From the NCBI GenBank assembly GCA_945901045.1, contig CAMDKK010000027.1, positions 1-48,276 on the forward strand: 48,276 bases of DNA, written 5' to 3'. Both the position numbers and the translations under genes were made by a program. The notes below the pieces were generated by a model. That model worked only from the letters and a program-made list of their open reading frames with translations, was not told the origin of the DNA and did not search any database. The DNA is from Limnohabitans sp. Rim8. Its GTDB lineage: Bacteria > Pseudomonadota > Gammaproteobacteria > Burkholderiales > Burkholderiaceae_C. This document shows positions 16,641 through 25,167 of the stretch, piece by piece; within the stretch, counting starts at the first letter, position 1; each line of letters opens with the position of its first letter.

Positions 16641-17029
16641 GTGTCCAGCCCGCCAAGGGTTTTGAGTGATTCAAAATCGGCGTCGCGGTGCAACAGTGCG
16701 TGGCCGTGGGTGATGCAGTAGCTGGCCAAGAGCACGTCGATGGGGCTGTGCACGGTGCGGCCTGACTGGCGCAACCGTCTGTAGAGCACAACCGCGTTCA
16801 AGGCATTGCTGAGTCCGCCGATCTCGAGCAGGGTAATGCTCAACAACATGGCTTTCGCCGCCTGCTGAGCCCGAGGTGAAGTGAAGCCTCGCAACACTTC
16901 AAACACCACCAAATCGGCGACGCCGACCTCGCCTTCACCATGCTCCAGCAGAAGATCAAGTTGTTCGGTTTGTAAGTTGCGCTCGCCCCTGAAATAGTCG
17001 ATCCAAACGCTGGAGTCCACCAAAATCAT
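16628..17029 (-). CDS. vapC: VapC family toxin (PIN-domain ribonuclease)
   Basis: The 133-residue protein is a complete PIN domain. It begins MILVDSSVWIDYFRG (D5), has VADLVVFEVLRGF (E44), VHSPIDVLLASYC (D98) and LLHRDADF (D116), the usual acidic set that binds Mg2+ for RNA cleavage. The start overlaps vapB by 4 nt (ATGA). Unlike the fragment at the left edge, all active-site residues are present, so it looks functional. The pair lies within the leucine-degradation operon. Confidence 0.92.
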   Translation of the reverse strand: MILVDSSVWIDYFRGERNLQTEQLDLLLEHGEGEVGVADLVVFEVLRGFTSPRAQQAAKAMLLSITLLEIGGLSNALNAVVLYRRLRQSGRTVHSPIDVLLASYCITHGHALLHRDADFESLKTLGGLDTWPH

Positions 17030-17313
17030 GGTGTCTCTCTTGGCTTTTCGGCATAAGTTGCCGCTGGCTCTTGGACCGCCTGGGCCGTCAACGGCGCTGC
17101 GCCCTGGCGCGCCAACTCGGATCGGCGCTCAGCCCAAGCCTCTTCCGAATCGTCCCAAAACAGGGTGCCCCGCGCTGCGCGAAGGGCCGCGTAGGCCTTT
17201 TTCCGCTTGAGCAGTCGCAAGCCCTCCTCGACCGCATCTTTTTTGGTCTTGAAATCACCTGAAGCCATGACATCGGCCATGAGCTTGTCGTCGATCACGA
17301 TGTTGGTGCGCAT
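17026..17313 (-). CDS. vapB: VapB family antitoxin
   Basis: The 95-residue product begins MRTNIVIDDKLMADVMASGDFKTK and has KKDAVEEGLRLLKRKKA, the ribbon-helix-helix plus helix pattern of type II VapB antitoxins. A longer C-terminal tail (residues 45-95) would wrap the toxin. AGAGG lies 7 nt before the ATG. It sits directly behind a palindromic operator (17326-17357) and overlaps vapC by 4 nt. Expected role: neutralises VapC and, with it, represses its own promoter. Confidence 0.88.
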   Translation of the reverse strand: MRTNIVIDDKLMADVMASGDFKTKKDAVEEGLRLLKRKKAYAALRAARGTLFWDDSEEAWAERRSELARQGAAPLTAQAVQEPAATYAEKPRETP

Positions 17314-17325
17314 AAAAAAACCTCT

Positions 17326-17357
17326 AATGTGTATAAATATACGAAATCATACACATT
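17326..17357 (-). promoter_or_regulatory. vapBC operator/promoter palindrome overlapping the liuB stop codon
   Basis: AATGTGTAT (17326-17334) and ATACACATT (17349-17357) form a perfect inverted repeat 14 bases apart. A nested dyad GTATA-AA-TATAC lies at 17331-17342. It is 13 bp upstream of vapB, in an AT-rich stretch with TATA-like -10 candidates. Such dyads are the normal binding sites of VapB/VapBC complexes. The outer arm overlaps two bases of the liuB TAA (17356-17358). Confidence 0.7.
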
Positions 17358-18963
17358 ACATGCGGAAAAGTCCAAATTTCGTTTCGAGGATGGGTGCGTT
17401 CAGTGAGGCCGACAGACCCAGCGCCAACACGCGGCGCGTATCAGCGGGATCGATGATGCCGTCGTCCCAGAGGCGGGCGGTGGCGTAGTAGGGGTGGCCT
17501 TGCACCTCGTACTGCTCTTTGATAGGGGCCTTGAATGCGGCCTCTTCGTCGGCGCTCCACTGGCCGCCCTTACCCTCGATGCCATCTCGCTTGACGGTGG
17601 CCAGCACGCTGGCCGCTTGCTCGCCGCCCATCACGGAAATGCGCGCGTTGGGCCACATCCACAAAAAGCGCGGGCTGTAGGCGCGCCCGCACATGCCGTA
17701 GTTGCCTGCGCCAAAGCTGCCGCCGATGATGACGGTGAACTTGGGGACTGCTGCGGTGGCCACGGCCGTGACCATCTTGGCACCGTTGCGGGCGATGCCT
17801 TCGTTTTCGTATTTTCGACCGACCATGAAGCCGGTGATGTTCTGCAAGAAGACCAGCGGGATCTTGCGCTGGCAGCACAGCTCGATGAAGTGCGCGCCTT
17901 TGAGCGCAGACTCACTGAACAAAATCCCGTTGTTGGCGATGATGCCCACCGGCATGCCTTCGATGCGGGCAAAGCCACAGATCAGCGTGGTGCCGAATCG
18001 GGATTTGAATTCATCGAACTCGGAGCCGTCGACGATGCGGGCAATGATCTCGCGCACATCAAAAGGTTTGCGCGTATCGGTCGGGATCACGCCATACAAC
18101 TCTTGCGCATCAAACAAGGGCGCCACAGGTGTGTGCGTGGCGATGTTCGGCGCCTTTTGCGCGTTCAAATTCTTCACCACCTGGCGCGCCAGTGACAAGG
18201 CGTGCACATCGTTTTGCGCCAGATGATCGGCCACGCCCGACAAGCGGGTGTGCACATCGCCACCGCCCAGGTCTTCGGCCGTGACGACCTCGCCCGTGGC
18301 CGCTTTGACCAAGGGTGGGCCACCCAAAAAGATGGTGCCTTGGTTTTTGACGATGATGGTTTCGTCGCTCATGGCGGGCACATAAGCACCGCCTGCGGTA
18401 CACGAGCCCATGACCACCGCAATTTGCGCAATGCCTTGCGCGCTCATGTTGGCTTGGTTGAAAAAGATACGGCCAAAGTGATCGCGGTCAGGAAAGACCT
18501 CGTCCTGATTCGGCAGGTTGGCGCCGCCCGAGTCCACCAGATAGATGCAGGGCAGGTGGTTTTGCTGCGCGATTTCTTGCGCCCGCAAATGCTTTTTCAC
18601 CGTGAGCGGGTAATAGGTGCCGCCCTTCACCGTGGCGTCGTTGCACACGATCATGCAGTCCACCCCGCTGACGCGGCCAATGCCCACGATCACGCCTGAG
18701 CTGGGCGCGTCGTTGTTGTACATATTCAGCGCCGCCAGTGGCGCAACTTCCAAAAAGGGCGTGCCGGGATCGAGCAGCATTTGCACACGGTCGCGCGGCA
18801 GCAGCTTGCCACGGGCGGTGTGCTTGGCGCGAGGCGCATCGCCACCGCCCAAAGCCACGCGTTCCAGATGAACGCGCAGGTCGTCGACAAGGGCTTGCAT
18901 CGCGACGGCGTTGGCCGCGAATTCGGCTGAACGGGCATTGAGTTGAGATTGCAAAACAGTCAT
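17356..18963 (-). CDS. liuB: Methylcrotonyl-CoA carboxylase, carboxyltransferase beta subunit
   Basis: From ATG 18963 the product is 535 residues, the normal length of MCC beta. It has [26 protein letters not shown], then the acyl-CoA carboxyltransferase core with [34 protein letters not shown], and the C-terminal half [20 protein letters not shown] and [18 protein letters not shown] (the last two interrupted here to avoid one long run). The partner is LiuD. An upstream in-frame extension to 19104 overlaps the divergent regulator and is not family-like. It is the first gene of the minus-strand operon, divergent from the AraC gene. Confidence 0.93.
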   Translation of the reverse strand: MTVLQSQLNARSAEFAANAVAMQALVDDLRVHLERVALGGGDAPRAKHTARGKLLPRDRVQMLLDPGTPFLEVAPLAALNMYNNDAPSSGVIVGIGRVSGVDCMIVCNDATVKGGTYYPLTVKKHLRAQEIAQQNHLPCIYLVDSGGANLPNQDEVFPDRDHFGRIFFNQANMSAQGIAQIAVVMGSCTAGGAYVPAMSDETIIVKNQGTIFLGGPPLVKAATGEVVTAEDLGGGDVHTRLSGVADHLAQNDVHALSLARQVVKNLNAQKAPNIATHTPVAPLFDAQELYGVIPTDTRKPFDVREIIARIVDGSEFDEFKSRFGTTLICGFARIEGMPVGIIANNGILFSESALKGAHFIELCCQRKIPLVFLQNITGFMVGRKYENEGIARNGAKMVTAVATAAVPKFTVIIGGSFGAGNYGMCGRAYSPRFLWMWPNARISVMGGEQAASVLATVKRDGIEGKGGQWSADEEAAFKAPIKEQYEVQGHPYYATARLWDDGIIDPADTRRVLALGLSASLNAPILETKFGLFRM

Positions 18964-19063
18964 AGGGCATCCAGTGGAATCGCTGATAGCCGACAGCATA
19001 AGGCGCATCGCCCTTGCAGGCCAAGCCATAGGGGTTGCAAATCCTGCCAAAATAGACCGCATC

Positions 19064-20080
19064 ATGACTACCCCATCGCCTGCGTCGCGCACAGAGACCC
19101 CCATCGCTTTTATTAACGCTATGGTTCAGGCCTACGCGCAGCGCGGCCTGGACCCGAAGCAGGCGCTTCAAAAGGCACAAATTGCGCCAAAGTTACTGAA
19201 TCAACCGGACGCACGTGTAACGGCATTGCAGATGGAATGGATGAGCGAAGCCGCGATGCGCGAGCTGGACGATGAAGCGCTGGGCTGGTTTCGCCGCCGC
19301 CTGCCCTGGGGCAGTTACGGCATGCTGGTACGCGCCTCGCTGACCGCCCCCACCTTGGGCGTGGCGCTGGCCCGCTGGTGCCGCCATCACAACTTGCTGA
19401 CCGACGACATCTGCCTGACCTTGAGCACTTCGGATGGGCAGGCTCACCTTGAATTGCACGAGGCGCACAACCTGAAAGATATGCGCGAGTTCTGCACCGT
19501 CTCGGTTCTGCGCAACGCCCTGGGCGTGGCCTGCTGGCTGGCCGACTCGCGCATCCCGTTGACCGCCACTCAGCTGCAGTTTTCGGCGCCATCCCATGTG
19601 GACTGCTACCGGGTGCTGTTTGACGTTCCGGTGCATTTTGATGCGCCGCACAGCCAATTCAGCTTTGAAGCAGGCTACTTGGAACTGCCCATTCGCCGCG
19701 ACGAAGCTGCGCTGCAGCGCATGCTGCAACGCGCATTGCTCCTGATGGTGCGGCCCTACCGGCGCGACCGCCTGCTGGTCGAAAAGGTGCGCCAAACGCT
19801 GGCCGAACACCCTGCGCACAGCCGCAACGCCGACGACCTGGCCGCCTGGCTGAACCTGTCACCGCGCACGCTGCACCGACAACTCAAGGAGGAAGGTGCC
19901 AGCTTGCAATCCCTCAAGGACAGCGTTCGGCGTGACACGGCGGTGGATTTGCTGCTGCGCACGACGCGCCCGATCAAACAGATCGCGGCTGAAGCGGGAT
20001 TTCAAAATGAAAAGAGCTTCATGCGGGCGTTCAAAGGGTGGACAGGACGAACCCCCGAGGCGTTTCGTCACAACGTCTAA
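19064..20080 (+). CDS. AraC family transcriptional regulator
   Basis: From ATG 19064 the protein has 338 residues. The N-terminal Arabinose_bd-like effector domain covers about residues 25-200. The C-terminal double helix-turn-helix has [20 protein letters not shown] and [32 protein letters not shown], the AraC signature. This OruR/ArgR-like architecture is common among activators of acyl and amino-acid catabolism. It is divergent from liuB with a 100-bp gap, so it likely controls the liuB operon; no inverted or direct repeat stands out there. An upstream start at 18974 would overlap the promoter region and is less likely. Confidence 0.88.
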   Translation: MTTPSPASRTETPIAFINAMVQAYAQRGLDPKQALQKAQIAPKLLNQPDARVTALQMEWMSEAAMRELDDEALGWFRRRLPWGSYGMLVRASLTAPTLGVALARWCRHHNLLTDDICLTLSTSDGQAHLELHEAHNLKDMREFCTVSVLRNALGVACWLADSRIPLTATQLQFSAPSHVDCYRVLFDVPVHFDAPHSQFSFEAGYLELPIRRDEAALQRMLQRALLLMVRPYRRDRLLVEKVRQTLAEHPAHSRNADDLAAWLNLSPRTLHRQLKEEGASLQSLKDSVRRDTAVDLLLRTTRPIKQIAAEAGFQNEKSFMRAFKGWTGRTPEAFRHNV

Positions 20081-20087
20081 CGCCCCT

Positions 20088-20258
20088 TCAGAACGCTCTT
20101 GCAGTACTGCGTGGCTTGCCATCACGGCAGGATTGTGAGCAGTATTTGACTTGCTCCCAATTCTTGGCCCATGACTTGCGCCATGTCATGACCCGCTCGC
20201 AGCGCTCACACAGCTTGCTGGGCAAGTTCGACTTATTTCCTTTGAAAGGTGGTTTCAA
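20088..20258 (-). CDS. DUF2256 family zinc-ribbon-like small protein
   Basis: The segment NKSNLPSKLCERCERVMTWRKSWAKNW and then VKYCSQSCRD matches DUF2256 (LPxKxCxxCxRpmtWRKkWaxxWxxVkYCSxxCR), with two CxxC/CxxxC-type cysteine pairs that probably bind zinc. No ATG lies near; a TTG at 20258 gives 56 residues and sits 2 bases after the stop of the regulator gene, suggesting coupling. An ATG at 20330 would add a poorly conserved Cys/Pro-rich stretch overlapping the regulator. DUF2256 genes are often near photolyase/cryptochrome genes, as here; the function is unknown. Confidence 0.7.
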   Translation of the reverse strand: MKPPFKGNKSNLPSKLCERCERVMTWRKSWAKNWEQVKYCSQSCRDGKPRSTARAF

Positions 20259-20260
20259 CG

Positions 20261-21040
20261 TTAAACCCAAGGTGCATGGGCATGCGCTGCAAGACTGGGA
20301 AAAGGGCGGTGGGCTGATACAGCAGCACATCCCCAGACCGTAGACAGTTCATTGGGCATCCGCTGAGGCTTGACTGCCAAACCATAGCCCACTTGTTTGA
20401 CGCAATTGACATGCAAGCCATAGGGCTCAATTTTTCGGTTGATGCGGTGTACATAAAGCTGCACAGCGGCTGCTCGCAAAGCACAAGATTCGCCTTGGGC
20501 CATGTGCAAAGAAATTTCATGGTTTGACACCATTTTCCCAACCCGCTGCATCAATACCGACATCACCTGCGCCTCTCTTTGGGTCAACGCAACGCGGTGT
20601 TCATTGCAAAATAAAGTCATCGCTGCATGGTCAAAGCTCAAACTGGCAAACTGGCTGATACCGCAATCTAAGGCAAAACTCCGCCTGTGCAGCGATCGCA
20701 GCAAAGCAGCCAGCAAAGCAGGCTGACAAGGCAAAGCCACACAACGGTCAGCGCCTGCGTCCAACCATTCGACGATCTCTGAACGCCTGTCGAAGGGCAG
20801 CAAAACCACTACCCACACTTTCAACTTCGCTTCAAGTAAGCCCTGCCTCAAACCAGCAGGTGAATGATTCAAGCCATTCACTTGCAAGACCCAAATGGAG
20901 TTGTTTGTCGCGTACAGGGATCGCAGACGCCCTAAAGCATGTGGCCAGTCAATGTGCTCCACTTTGTCAAATCGCGGCCATGCATTGGGCCCCTGTTGCA
21001 ACAGCTCAGTCTCAGACAAGGACAACCACAGGGTTCGCAT
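20261..21040 (-). CDS. Response-regulator-like protein with OmpR-type winged helix
   Basis: The 259-residue protein has an N-terminal receiver-like region (about 1-120) in which the strand that should carry the phosphoacceptor Asp reads WVLQVNGLN, so phosphorylation is unlikely. The C-terminal Trans_reg_C winged helix (about 135-230) shows VALTQREAQVMSVLM, VSNHEISLHM, AAAVQLYVHRINRKIEP and VKQVGYGLAV. It is therefore an atypical or orphan response regulator. It precedes DUF2256 and may form a two-gene unit. The last about 25 residues have no family match. No sensor kinase gene is nearby. Confidence 0.75.
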   Translation of the reverse strand: MRTLWLSLSETELLQQGPNAWPRFDKVEHIDWPHALGRLRSLYATNNSIWVLQVNGLNHSPAGLRQGLLEAKLKVWVVVLLPFDRRSEIVEWLDAGADRCVALPCQPALLAALLRSLHRRSFALDCGISQFASLSFDHAAMTLFCNEHRVALTQREAQVMSVLMQRVGKMVSNHEISLHMAQGESCALRAAAVQLYVHRINRKIEPYGLHVNCVKQVGYGLAVKPQRMPNELSTVWGCAAVSAHRPFPSLAAHAHAPWV

Positions 21041-21087
21041 GCGTAGTACTCAGCAGTGACTCAATGCTTACAAGTCATGGACAAGGT

Positions 21088-21411
21088 TCAAGCCTTTTTG
21101 GCCCACGCGGTACACCACCCTTTTGCGGCCACCTGCTTGCCTGCAAACAAGGGGCAAGCACCCGCTGCCGCACCGGAGGCGGCTTGGAAAAGGGCGCAAT
21201 TCGAGCAGACTTGGCCCGCCGCATATTTGGTCTGTTTGGCTTTGTCGACCTTGCTTGCATCGGCTTTGTAGCCGAGAGCCACTGCTTGCGCATCCGACTC
21301 GGCGAGTGCGGCTTGGGCAGCAACTTGCTGCGCAGTCAATACGGCGCCAGATACAGCAATGGCTTGCATGATGAAAACACGACGCGAAAAATTTGTCTTC
21401 AATAAAGTCAT
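21088..21411 (-). CDS. High-potential iron-sulfur protein (HiPIP)
   Basis: From ATG 21411 the product has 107 residues. A twin-arginine-like signal (SRRVFIMQAIAVSGAVLTAQQVAA) indicates periplasmic export. The mature part has GYKADASKVDKAK and the four cluster ligands spaced C-x2-C-x13-C-x13-C (QVCSNCALFQ, GACPLF, KGWCTAW), the HiPIP [4Fe-4S] pattern. HiPIPs are soluble high-potential electron carriers between the bc1 complex and oxidases or photosynthetic reaction centres. It lies between the response-regulator-like gene and an Rrf2 regulator on the same strand. Confidence 0.9.
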   Translation of the reverse strand: MTLLKTNFSRRVFIMQAIAVSGAVLTAQQVAAQAALAESDAQAVALGYKADASKVDKAKQTKYAAGQVCSNCALFQAASGAAAGACPLFAGKQVAAKGWCTAWAKKA

Positions 21412-21460
21412 GGTTTGAACTCGCAGTGCAGTGAAAAAAGGGAAACGACAGCCATGAAGC

Positions 21461-21976
21461 TCATGCGGTAGCCCGCAAGCCCATGAATTGAGAGAGCTGA
21501 AACACCGAATTGGGTGCAACGGGGACGTAACTGGGCGCTAAGGGTTTGAACCCGAAACGCCAATCGTTAGGCCCATTGCGTGTGTCTGAGGGTTCCATTT
21601 CATGGGTGTAATTCCCGATGAAAATGGAAGAAAGGATGCTTTGAAACTGGGACTCAATCGCTCCGCCAAGCAGGGCATCCAAATCGATCTGGTACACGCT
21701 GGTAGGCGCTTGCGGCTTGGAGCGGTCATCGAAAGCCTGCGCCACGGACCACACACTCAACTGCGAGGCCGGCAAGGCCAGTTCATACCCGCCACCAGGG
21801 CCGCGCGTGGAGCAAACAAGTTTGTTTTCACGCAGGATTTTGAGCAAGCTCTCCAGATATGAAACGGACAAGTGCAGTTGTCTGGACAGCTCTGTAGTGG
21901 AGATGCTGACACCCTGAGGCAGCGAGGCGATATGCACAAGCGCATGAATTGCGTGAAGCGTTTTTTTATTCAGCAT
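21461..21976 (-). CDS. Rrf2 family transcriptional regulator without the Fe-S cysteine set
   Basis: The 171-residue protein begins LNKKTLHAIHALVHIASL and has an Rrf2 winged helix with STTELSRQLHLSVSYLESLL and the wing STRGPGGGYELA. IscR/NsrR-type regulators bind a cluster with three cysteines around residues 90-105; only C55 is present here, so this is a cluster-free or differently sensing member. GGAAAT precedes the ATG. It is divergent from a MerR-type gene across 112 bp and upstream of the HiPIP gene, which it may control. Confidence 0.82.
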   Translation of the reverse strand: MLNKKTLHAIHALVHIASLPQGVSISTTELSRQLHLSVSYLESLLKILRENKLVCSTRGPGGGYELALPASQLSVWSVAQAFDDRSKPQAPTSVYQIDLDALLGGAIESQFQSILSSIFIGNYTHEMEPSDTRNGPNDWRFGFKPLAPSYVPVAPNSVFQLSQFMGLRATA

Positions 21977-22023
21977 GGTTTTATTTCCTGATTTTGTGCA
22001 AATTTACCATCCATTCAGGTTTA

Positions 22024-22073
22024 ATCTACTCAAAATTTTATTTATTCCTATAATTCAATTCAATATCTACTCA
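22024..22073 (+). promoter_or_regulatory. Divergent Rrf2/merR control region with direct repeats and a -10 box
   Basis: In the AT-rich gap between the divergent regulators, ATCTACTCA occurs twice in direct orientation (22024-22032 and 22065-22073), 41 bp apart, about four helical turns. A consensus TATAAT (22049-22054) lies between them, 35 nt before the MerR ATG. No good -35 is visible, as expected of an activator-dependent promoter. The binding protein is inferred, not shown. Confidence 0.4.
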
Positions 22074-22088
22074 GATCAGGTAAATTTT

Positions 22089-23090
22089 ATGGCCACCCCC
22101 ATTTCTAACCACCGAATTGGTGCTGTATCGGCACTCAGTGGTGTACCCGTTTCTACATTGAGGGTGTGGGAGACCCGGCATGCCGCATTTGCACCCCGCA
22201 AATCCGAAGGCAGACATCGACAGTATTCGGATGAGGACGTGCTGCGTGCCTCGCTCATCAAACAGCTCACTGAATCAGGACACAGCATCAGCACCATCGC
22301 GGCCTTGCAAGGCGCGCAGCTCAATGCCCTGCTGCTGCAGCAAAGAACAGCGCACCGCCTGAATCGCCCCACACTCGCGCATGCTGCCCCGGTGACCATG
22401 GCCGTGGTCGGCGTGGGCATGGCTGCACGCATGGAATCGAGCCAGATGTCGCTGGGCTTGAACGACAAACCCATCCAAATCACCGAGATTTTTGAAGACC
22501 TGAACGCGGCACACCATGCGCCCCTGACCTCGCAACCTTTGGTTCTGTTGGTGCGCGTGAACTCGCTCGATGTGATCGCGGGCAGAGACATACAACGACT
22601 GGTACAGGCGCACCACTTTCAGCAAGCGATCGTGCTCTACAACTTTGGCCAGGAACCTGTGGTGGCCACATTGAAACTGGCGGGCGTCAAAGTCCGCAGA
22701 GAGCCTGTCTCGAATGCAGAACTGGGAGAGTTGATCAACTCCGTTTTGTGGATGGACCACACCCCGGAAGTCAGCGATTTCCAGCGCAATGGCCTGGTGC
22801 CGCCGCGCAAGTACAGTGACGAAACCTTGAGCAGGGTGGCCAATATCTCCAGCCAAGTGCTGTGTGAATGCCCCCGACATGTGGCCGAACTGATCACACA
22901 ACTGGCCAGCTTCGAGCAGTACAGCCAGGAGTGCCTGAACAAAAGTACCGACGACGCGCACCTGCACGCCTACCTCAGCACGGTCTCAGGATCGGCGCGC
23001 GCCTTGTTCGAGAAGGCTCTGGAGATGGTGGCCCAGCACGAAAATATTCCGCTGGATGCACACACGACCTTGCCCTACCCCACCGCATGA
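22089..23090 (+). CDS. MerR-like regulator with a cobalamin-domain-like fold but no B12 motif
   Basis: From ATG 22089 the product has 333 residues. The N-terminal MerR helix-turn-helix (about 8-76) reads IGAVSALSGVPVSTLRVWE then GRHRQYSDEDV. The middle region (about 100-220) has alternating hydrophobic strands and helices (VTMAVVGVGMAARM, PLVLLVRV, QAIVLYNFG) like the Rossmann B12-binding domain of CarH/LitR, but lacks the DxHxxG cobalamin motif. A helical C-terminal domain (about 240-320) is not one I can name. The stop overlaps the next start (ATGA). The gene leads an operon with an unknown protein and two photolyase-family genes, suggesting light or stress control. Confidence 0.75.
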   Translation: MATPISNHRIGAVSALSGVPVSTLRVWETRHAAFAPRKSEGRHRQYSDEDVLRASLIKQLTESGHSISTIAALQGAQLNALLLQQRTAHRLNRPTLAHAAPVTMAVVGVGMAARMESSQMSLGLNDKPIQITEIFEDLNAAHHAPLTSQPLVLLVRVNSLDVIAGRDIQRLVQAHHFQQAIVLYNFGQEPVVATLKLAGVKVRREPVSNAELGELINSVLWMDHTPEVSDFQRNGLVPPRKYSDETLSRVANISSQVLCECPRHVAELITQLASFEQYSQECLNKSTDDAHLHAYLSTVSGSARALFEKALEMVAQHENIPLDAHTTLPYPTA

Positions 23091-23623
23091 AGCCGCATGT
23101 TGCGTTGACGGCGCTGATGGCGACCCTCATTGCCGTCACGGTGAGCCATTTGGAATGGATCCAAGCGGACGGTGGTCATTTGCTGATGGTGGACGGTCGT
23201 CCGCTGGACGCTGAGGGCTGGTTGCGCAACCAACTCAACAGCCTGCGCCGCGAGTGCACTGATGTCCAAGTGCTTCAGGCAGACGATCAGCGCCTTCCAC
23301 AGGCATTACAGGCATTGAAAAACTTCAGCCCTCCCGCATCGCAGAGCGCACGCGTTGCTGCCGCATCAGTCCGAAGCGACTGGATGCTGCTCGAAGTTGA
23401 ATTTGACGACTTGCAGCCGGCGGTCGTTCTGATGCAAAAGAACGGTGCTGACTGGGTCATTGCGCAACGGGGGATTTGGAGTGGCCAGACTCACCCTTGG
23501 CTGGCTGCAACGCATATTCGCGCTTATCTGGCGCGGCAAGTCGAATCAGCGCCGACCGACTTGTTGGCTTGCTTTGATCCCAAGGGCGACAGGTCCCCTC
23601 CACGCCAAATCTTGGCCCCCTGA
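23087..23623 (+). CDS. Hypothetical exported or membrane-anchored protein
   Basis: The 178-residue product starts at the ATGA overlap with the MerR-like gene. Its first 20 residues (KPHVALTALMATLIAVTVS) look like a signal peptide or N-terminal anchor. The rest is soluble, with no motif I recognise; one Cys near residue 50 (RRECTDVQ) and one near the end (LLACFDP) are present. It ends 1 nt before the photolyase ATG, so it is tightly inside the light operon. No function assigned. Confidence 0.65.
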   Translation: MKPHVALTALMATLIAVTVSHLEWIQADGGHLLMVDGRPLDAEGWLRNQLNSLRRECTDVQVLQADDQRLPQALQALKNFSPPASQSARVAAASVRSDWMLLEVEFDDLQPAVVLMQKNGADWVIAQRGIWSGQTHPWLAATHIRAYLARQVESAPTDLLACFDPKGDRSPPRQILAP

Positions 23624-23624
23624 C

Positions 23625-25166
23625 ATGGGCACGCAGTTGGTTTGGTTCAAACGCGATTTGCGGGTGCACGACAATGCGGCTCTGACGCATGCTGCTGCCC
23701 TGGGGCCGGTCATGTGCGTGTACATCGTGGAGCCGTCATATTGGCGCAACCCAGACGCTTCGCAAAGACAGTTTGATTTTTTACATGAATGCCTGCGCGA
23801 CTTGTTTGTGCAACTGAAGGCCTGCTGCGTGCGCCTGCAAGTGCTCACGGGCGAGGTCTCAGAAGTGCTCGATCGCCTGCACCAAGCACAAGCTTTCAGC
23901 CACCTGCACGCCCATGAAGAAACCGGCAACGCGCTGACCTACGAGCGTGACAAAGCCGTCGCTCGCTGGTGCGCCACGCACAACGTGCAGTGGCAGGAGC
24001 ACAGCCAAAACGGCGTGGTGCGCCGACTGCCCAGCCGCAACCAGTGGAGCGCCCTGTGGACGCAGCGCATGCAAGCGCCCCAGCTGATAGCCCCCACCCT
24101 CACGCCAGCCCCGTGGCCCTGGCCAGCAGAACGCTGGCCCGATTGGCAGGCCTGGGGCTTGGCACTTGACGCCCCACCCGAGCGGCAAACCGGCGGCAGG
24201 CAAGCGGCTTGGCACACCTTACAGAGTTTTTTGAACACGCGCAGCGGCCAATACCGGGGTGGCATTTCATCGCCCTTGAGCGCCACCAGTGCTTGCTCGC
24301 GTTTGTCGCCCTATCTGAGCTGGGGGTGCCTGAGCATGCGCGAAGTGGTTCAGGCCACCGAACAAACCCTGGTTCAGCCGGGCCTGGACCCGTGGACCCG
24401 CAAGGGCCTGGTGGCGTTCACCAGCCGACTGCACTGGCATTGTCATTTCATGCAAAAGCTCGAGAGCGAACCCGCCATCGAGCACCGCAACATGCACCGG
24501 GCTTACGACGGTCTGCGCGAAGGCGACTGGAATGCCGCGCACTTTGAACGCTTGCGCACCGCCACCACCGGCTGGCCGCTGGTGGACGCCTGCGTGACCA
24601 TGCTGCAACACACCGGTTGGCTCAATTTCCGCATGCGCGCCATGCTGGTGTCGGTGGCGGCCTACCCCCTTTGGCTGCACTGGCGCGAAGTCGGGCAGTG
24701 GCTGGCCGGGCAATTTGTGGACTACGAGCCTGGCATTCACTGGAGCCAGATGCAAATGCAGTCAGGCACCACCGGCATCAACACCACTCGCGTGTACAAC
24801 CCGATCAAACAAGCGCAAGACCACGACCCGCAAGGTGTCTTTGTGCGGCGCTGGCTGCCGGTGTTGCGCCGGGTGCCCGACACCTGGCTGTTCGAGCCCT
24901 GGAAGATGCCGCCTTCGGTGCAGGCGCAGTGCGGGGTGGTGGTCGGCTCCCACGTTGGCGCCCACTGGCCCGAGCCGGTGGTAGACCTGCCGGCAGCCAC
25001 ACGCTCAGCCAAAGCCCTGCTGCACGCCCGCCGCAGCACACCGCAAGTGCGCCAGGGCAAACAAGCCATCATTGAACAACACGCCTCACGGCGAGCCACC
25101 CAGCCAACCCAGCGCCGCCGGGCAGCTCCTGCCATTGAAGACACGCAAACCCAATGGGATTTTTGA
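23625..25166 (+). CDS. Deoxyribodipyrimidine photolyase / cryptochrome family flavoprotein
   Basis: The 513-residue protein starts MGTQLVWFKRDLRVHDNAAL, the photolyase N-terminal alpha/beta antenna domain. The FAD-binding domain shows GGISSPLSATSACSRLSPYLSWG, TSRLHWHCHFMQKLE, ATTGWPLVDACVTMLQHTGW and the adenine/flavin pocket FRMRAMLVSVAAY with VDYEPGIHWSQMQMQSGTTG. In the family these repair UV-induced pyrimidine dimers or act as light sensors. A basic, Arg/Gln-rich tail of about 50 residues follows. Start: an ATG 1 nt after the upstream stop; in-frame codons further upstream overlap that gene. Confidence 0.9.
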   Translation: MGTQLVWFKRDLRVHDNAALTHAAALGPVMCVYIVEPSYWRNPDASQRQFDFLHECLRDLFVQLKACCVRLQVLTGEVSEVLDRLHQAQAFSHLHAHEETGNALTYERDKAVARWCATHNVQWQEHSQNGVVRRLPSRNQWSALWTQRMQAPQLIAPTLTPAPWPWPAERWPDWQAWGLALDAPPERQTGGRQAAWHTLQSFLNTRSGQYRGGISSPLSATSACSRLSPYLSWGCLSMREVVQATEQTLVQPGLDPWTRKGLVAFTSRLHWHCHFMQKLESEPAIEHRNMHRAYDGLREGDWNAAHFERLRTATTGWPLVDACVTMLQHTGWLNFRMRAMLVSVAAYPLWLHWREVGQWLAGQFVDYEPGIHWSQMQMQSGTTGINTTRVYNPIKQAQDHDPQGVFVRRWLPVLRRVPDTWLFEPWKMPPSVQAQCGVVVGSHVGAHWPEPVVDLPAATRSAKALLHARRSTPQVRQGKQAIIEQHASRRATQPTQRRRAAPAIEDTQTQWDF

Positions 25167-25167
25167 T

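Noticed and set aside
21975-22088. N-terminal extension of the MerR-like protein
   Set aside because: The extra residues come from the AT-rich promoter region and precede the conserved HTH start; the ATG at 22089 fits the family.
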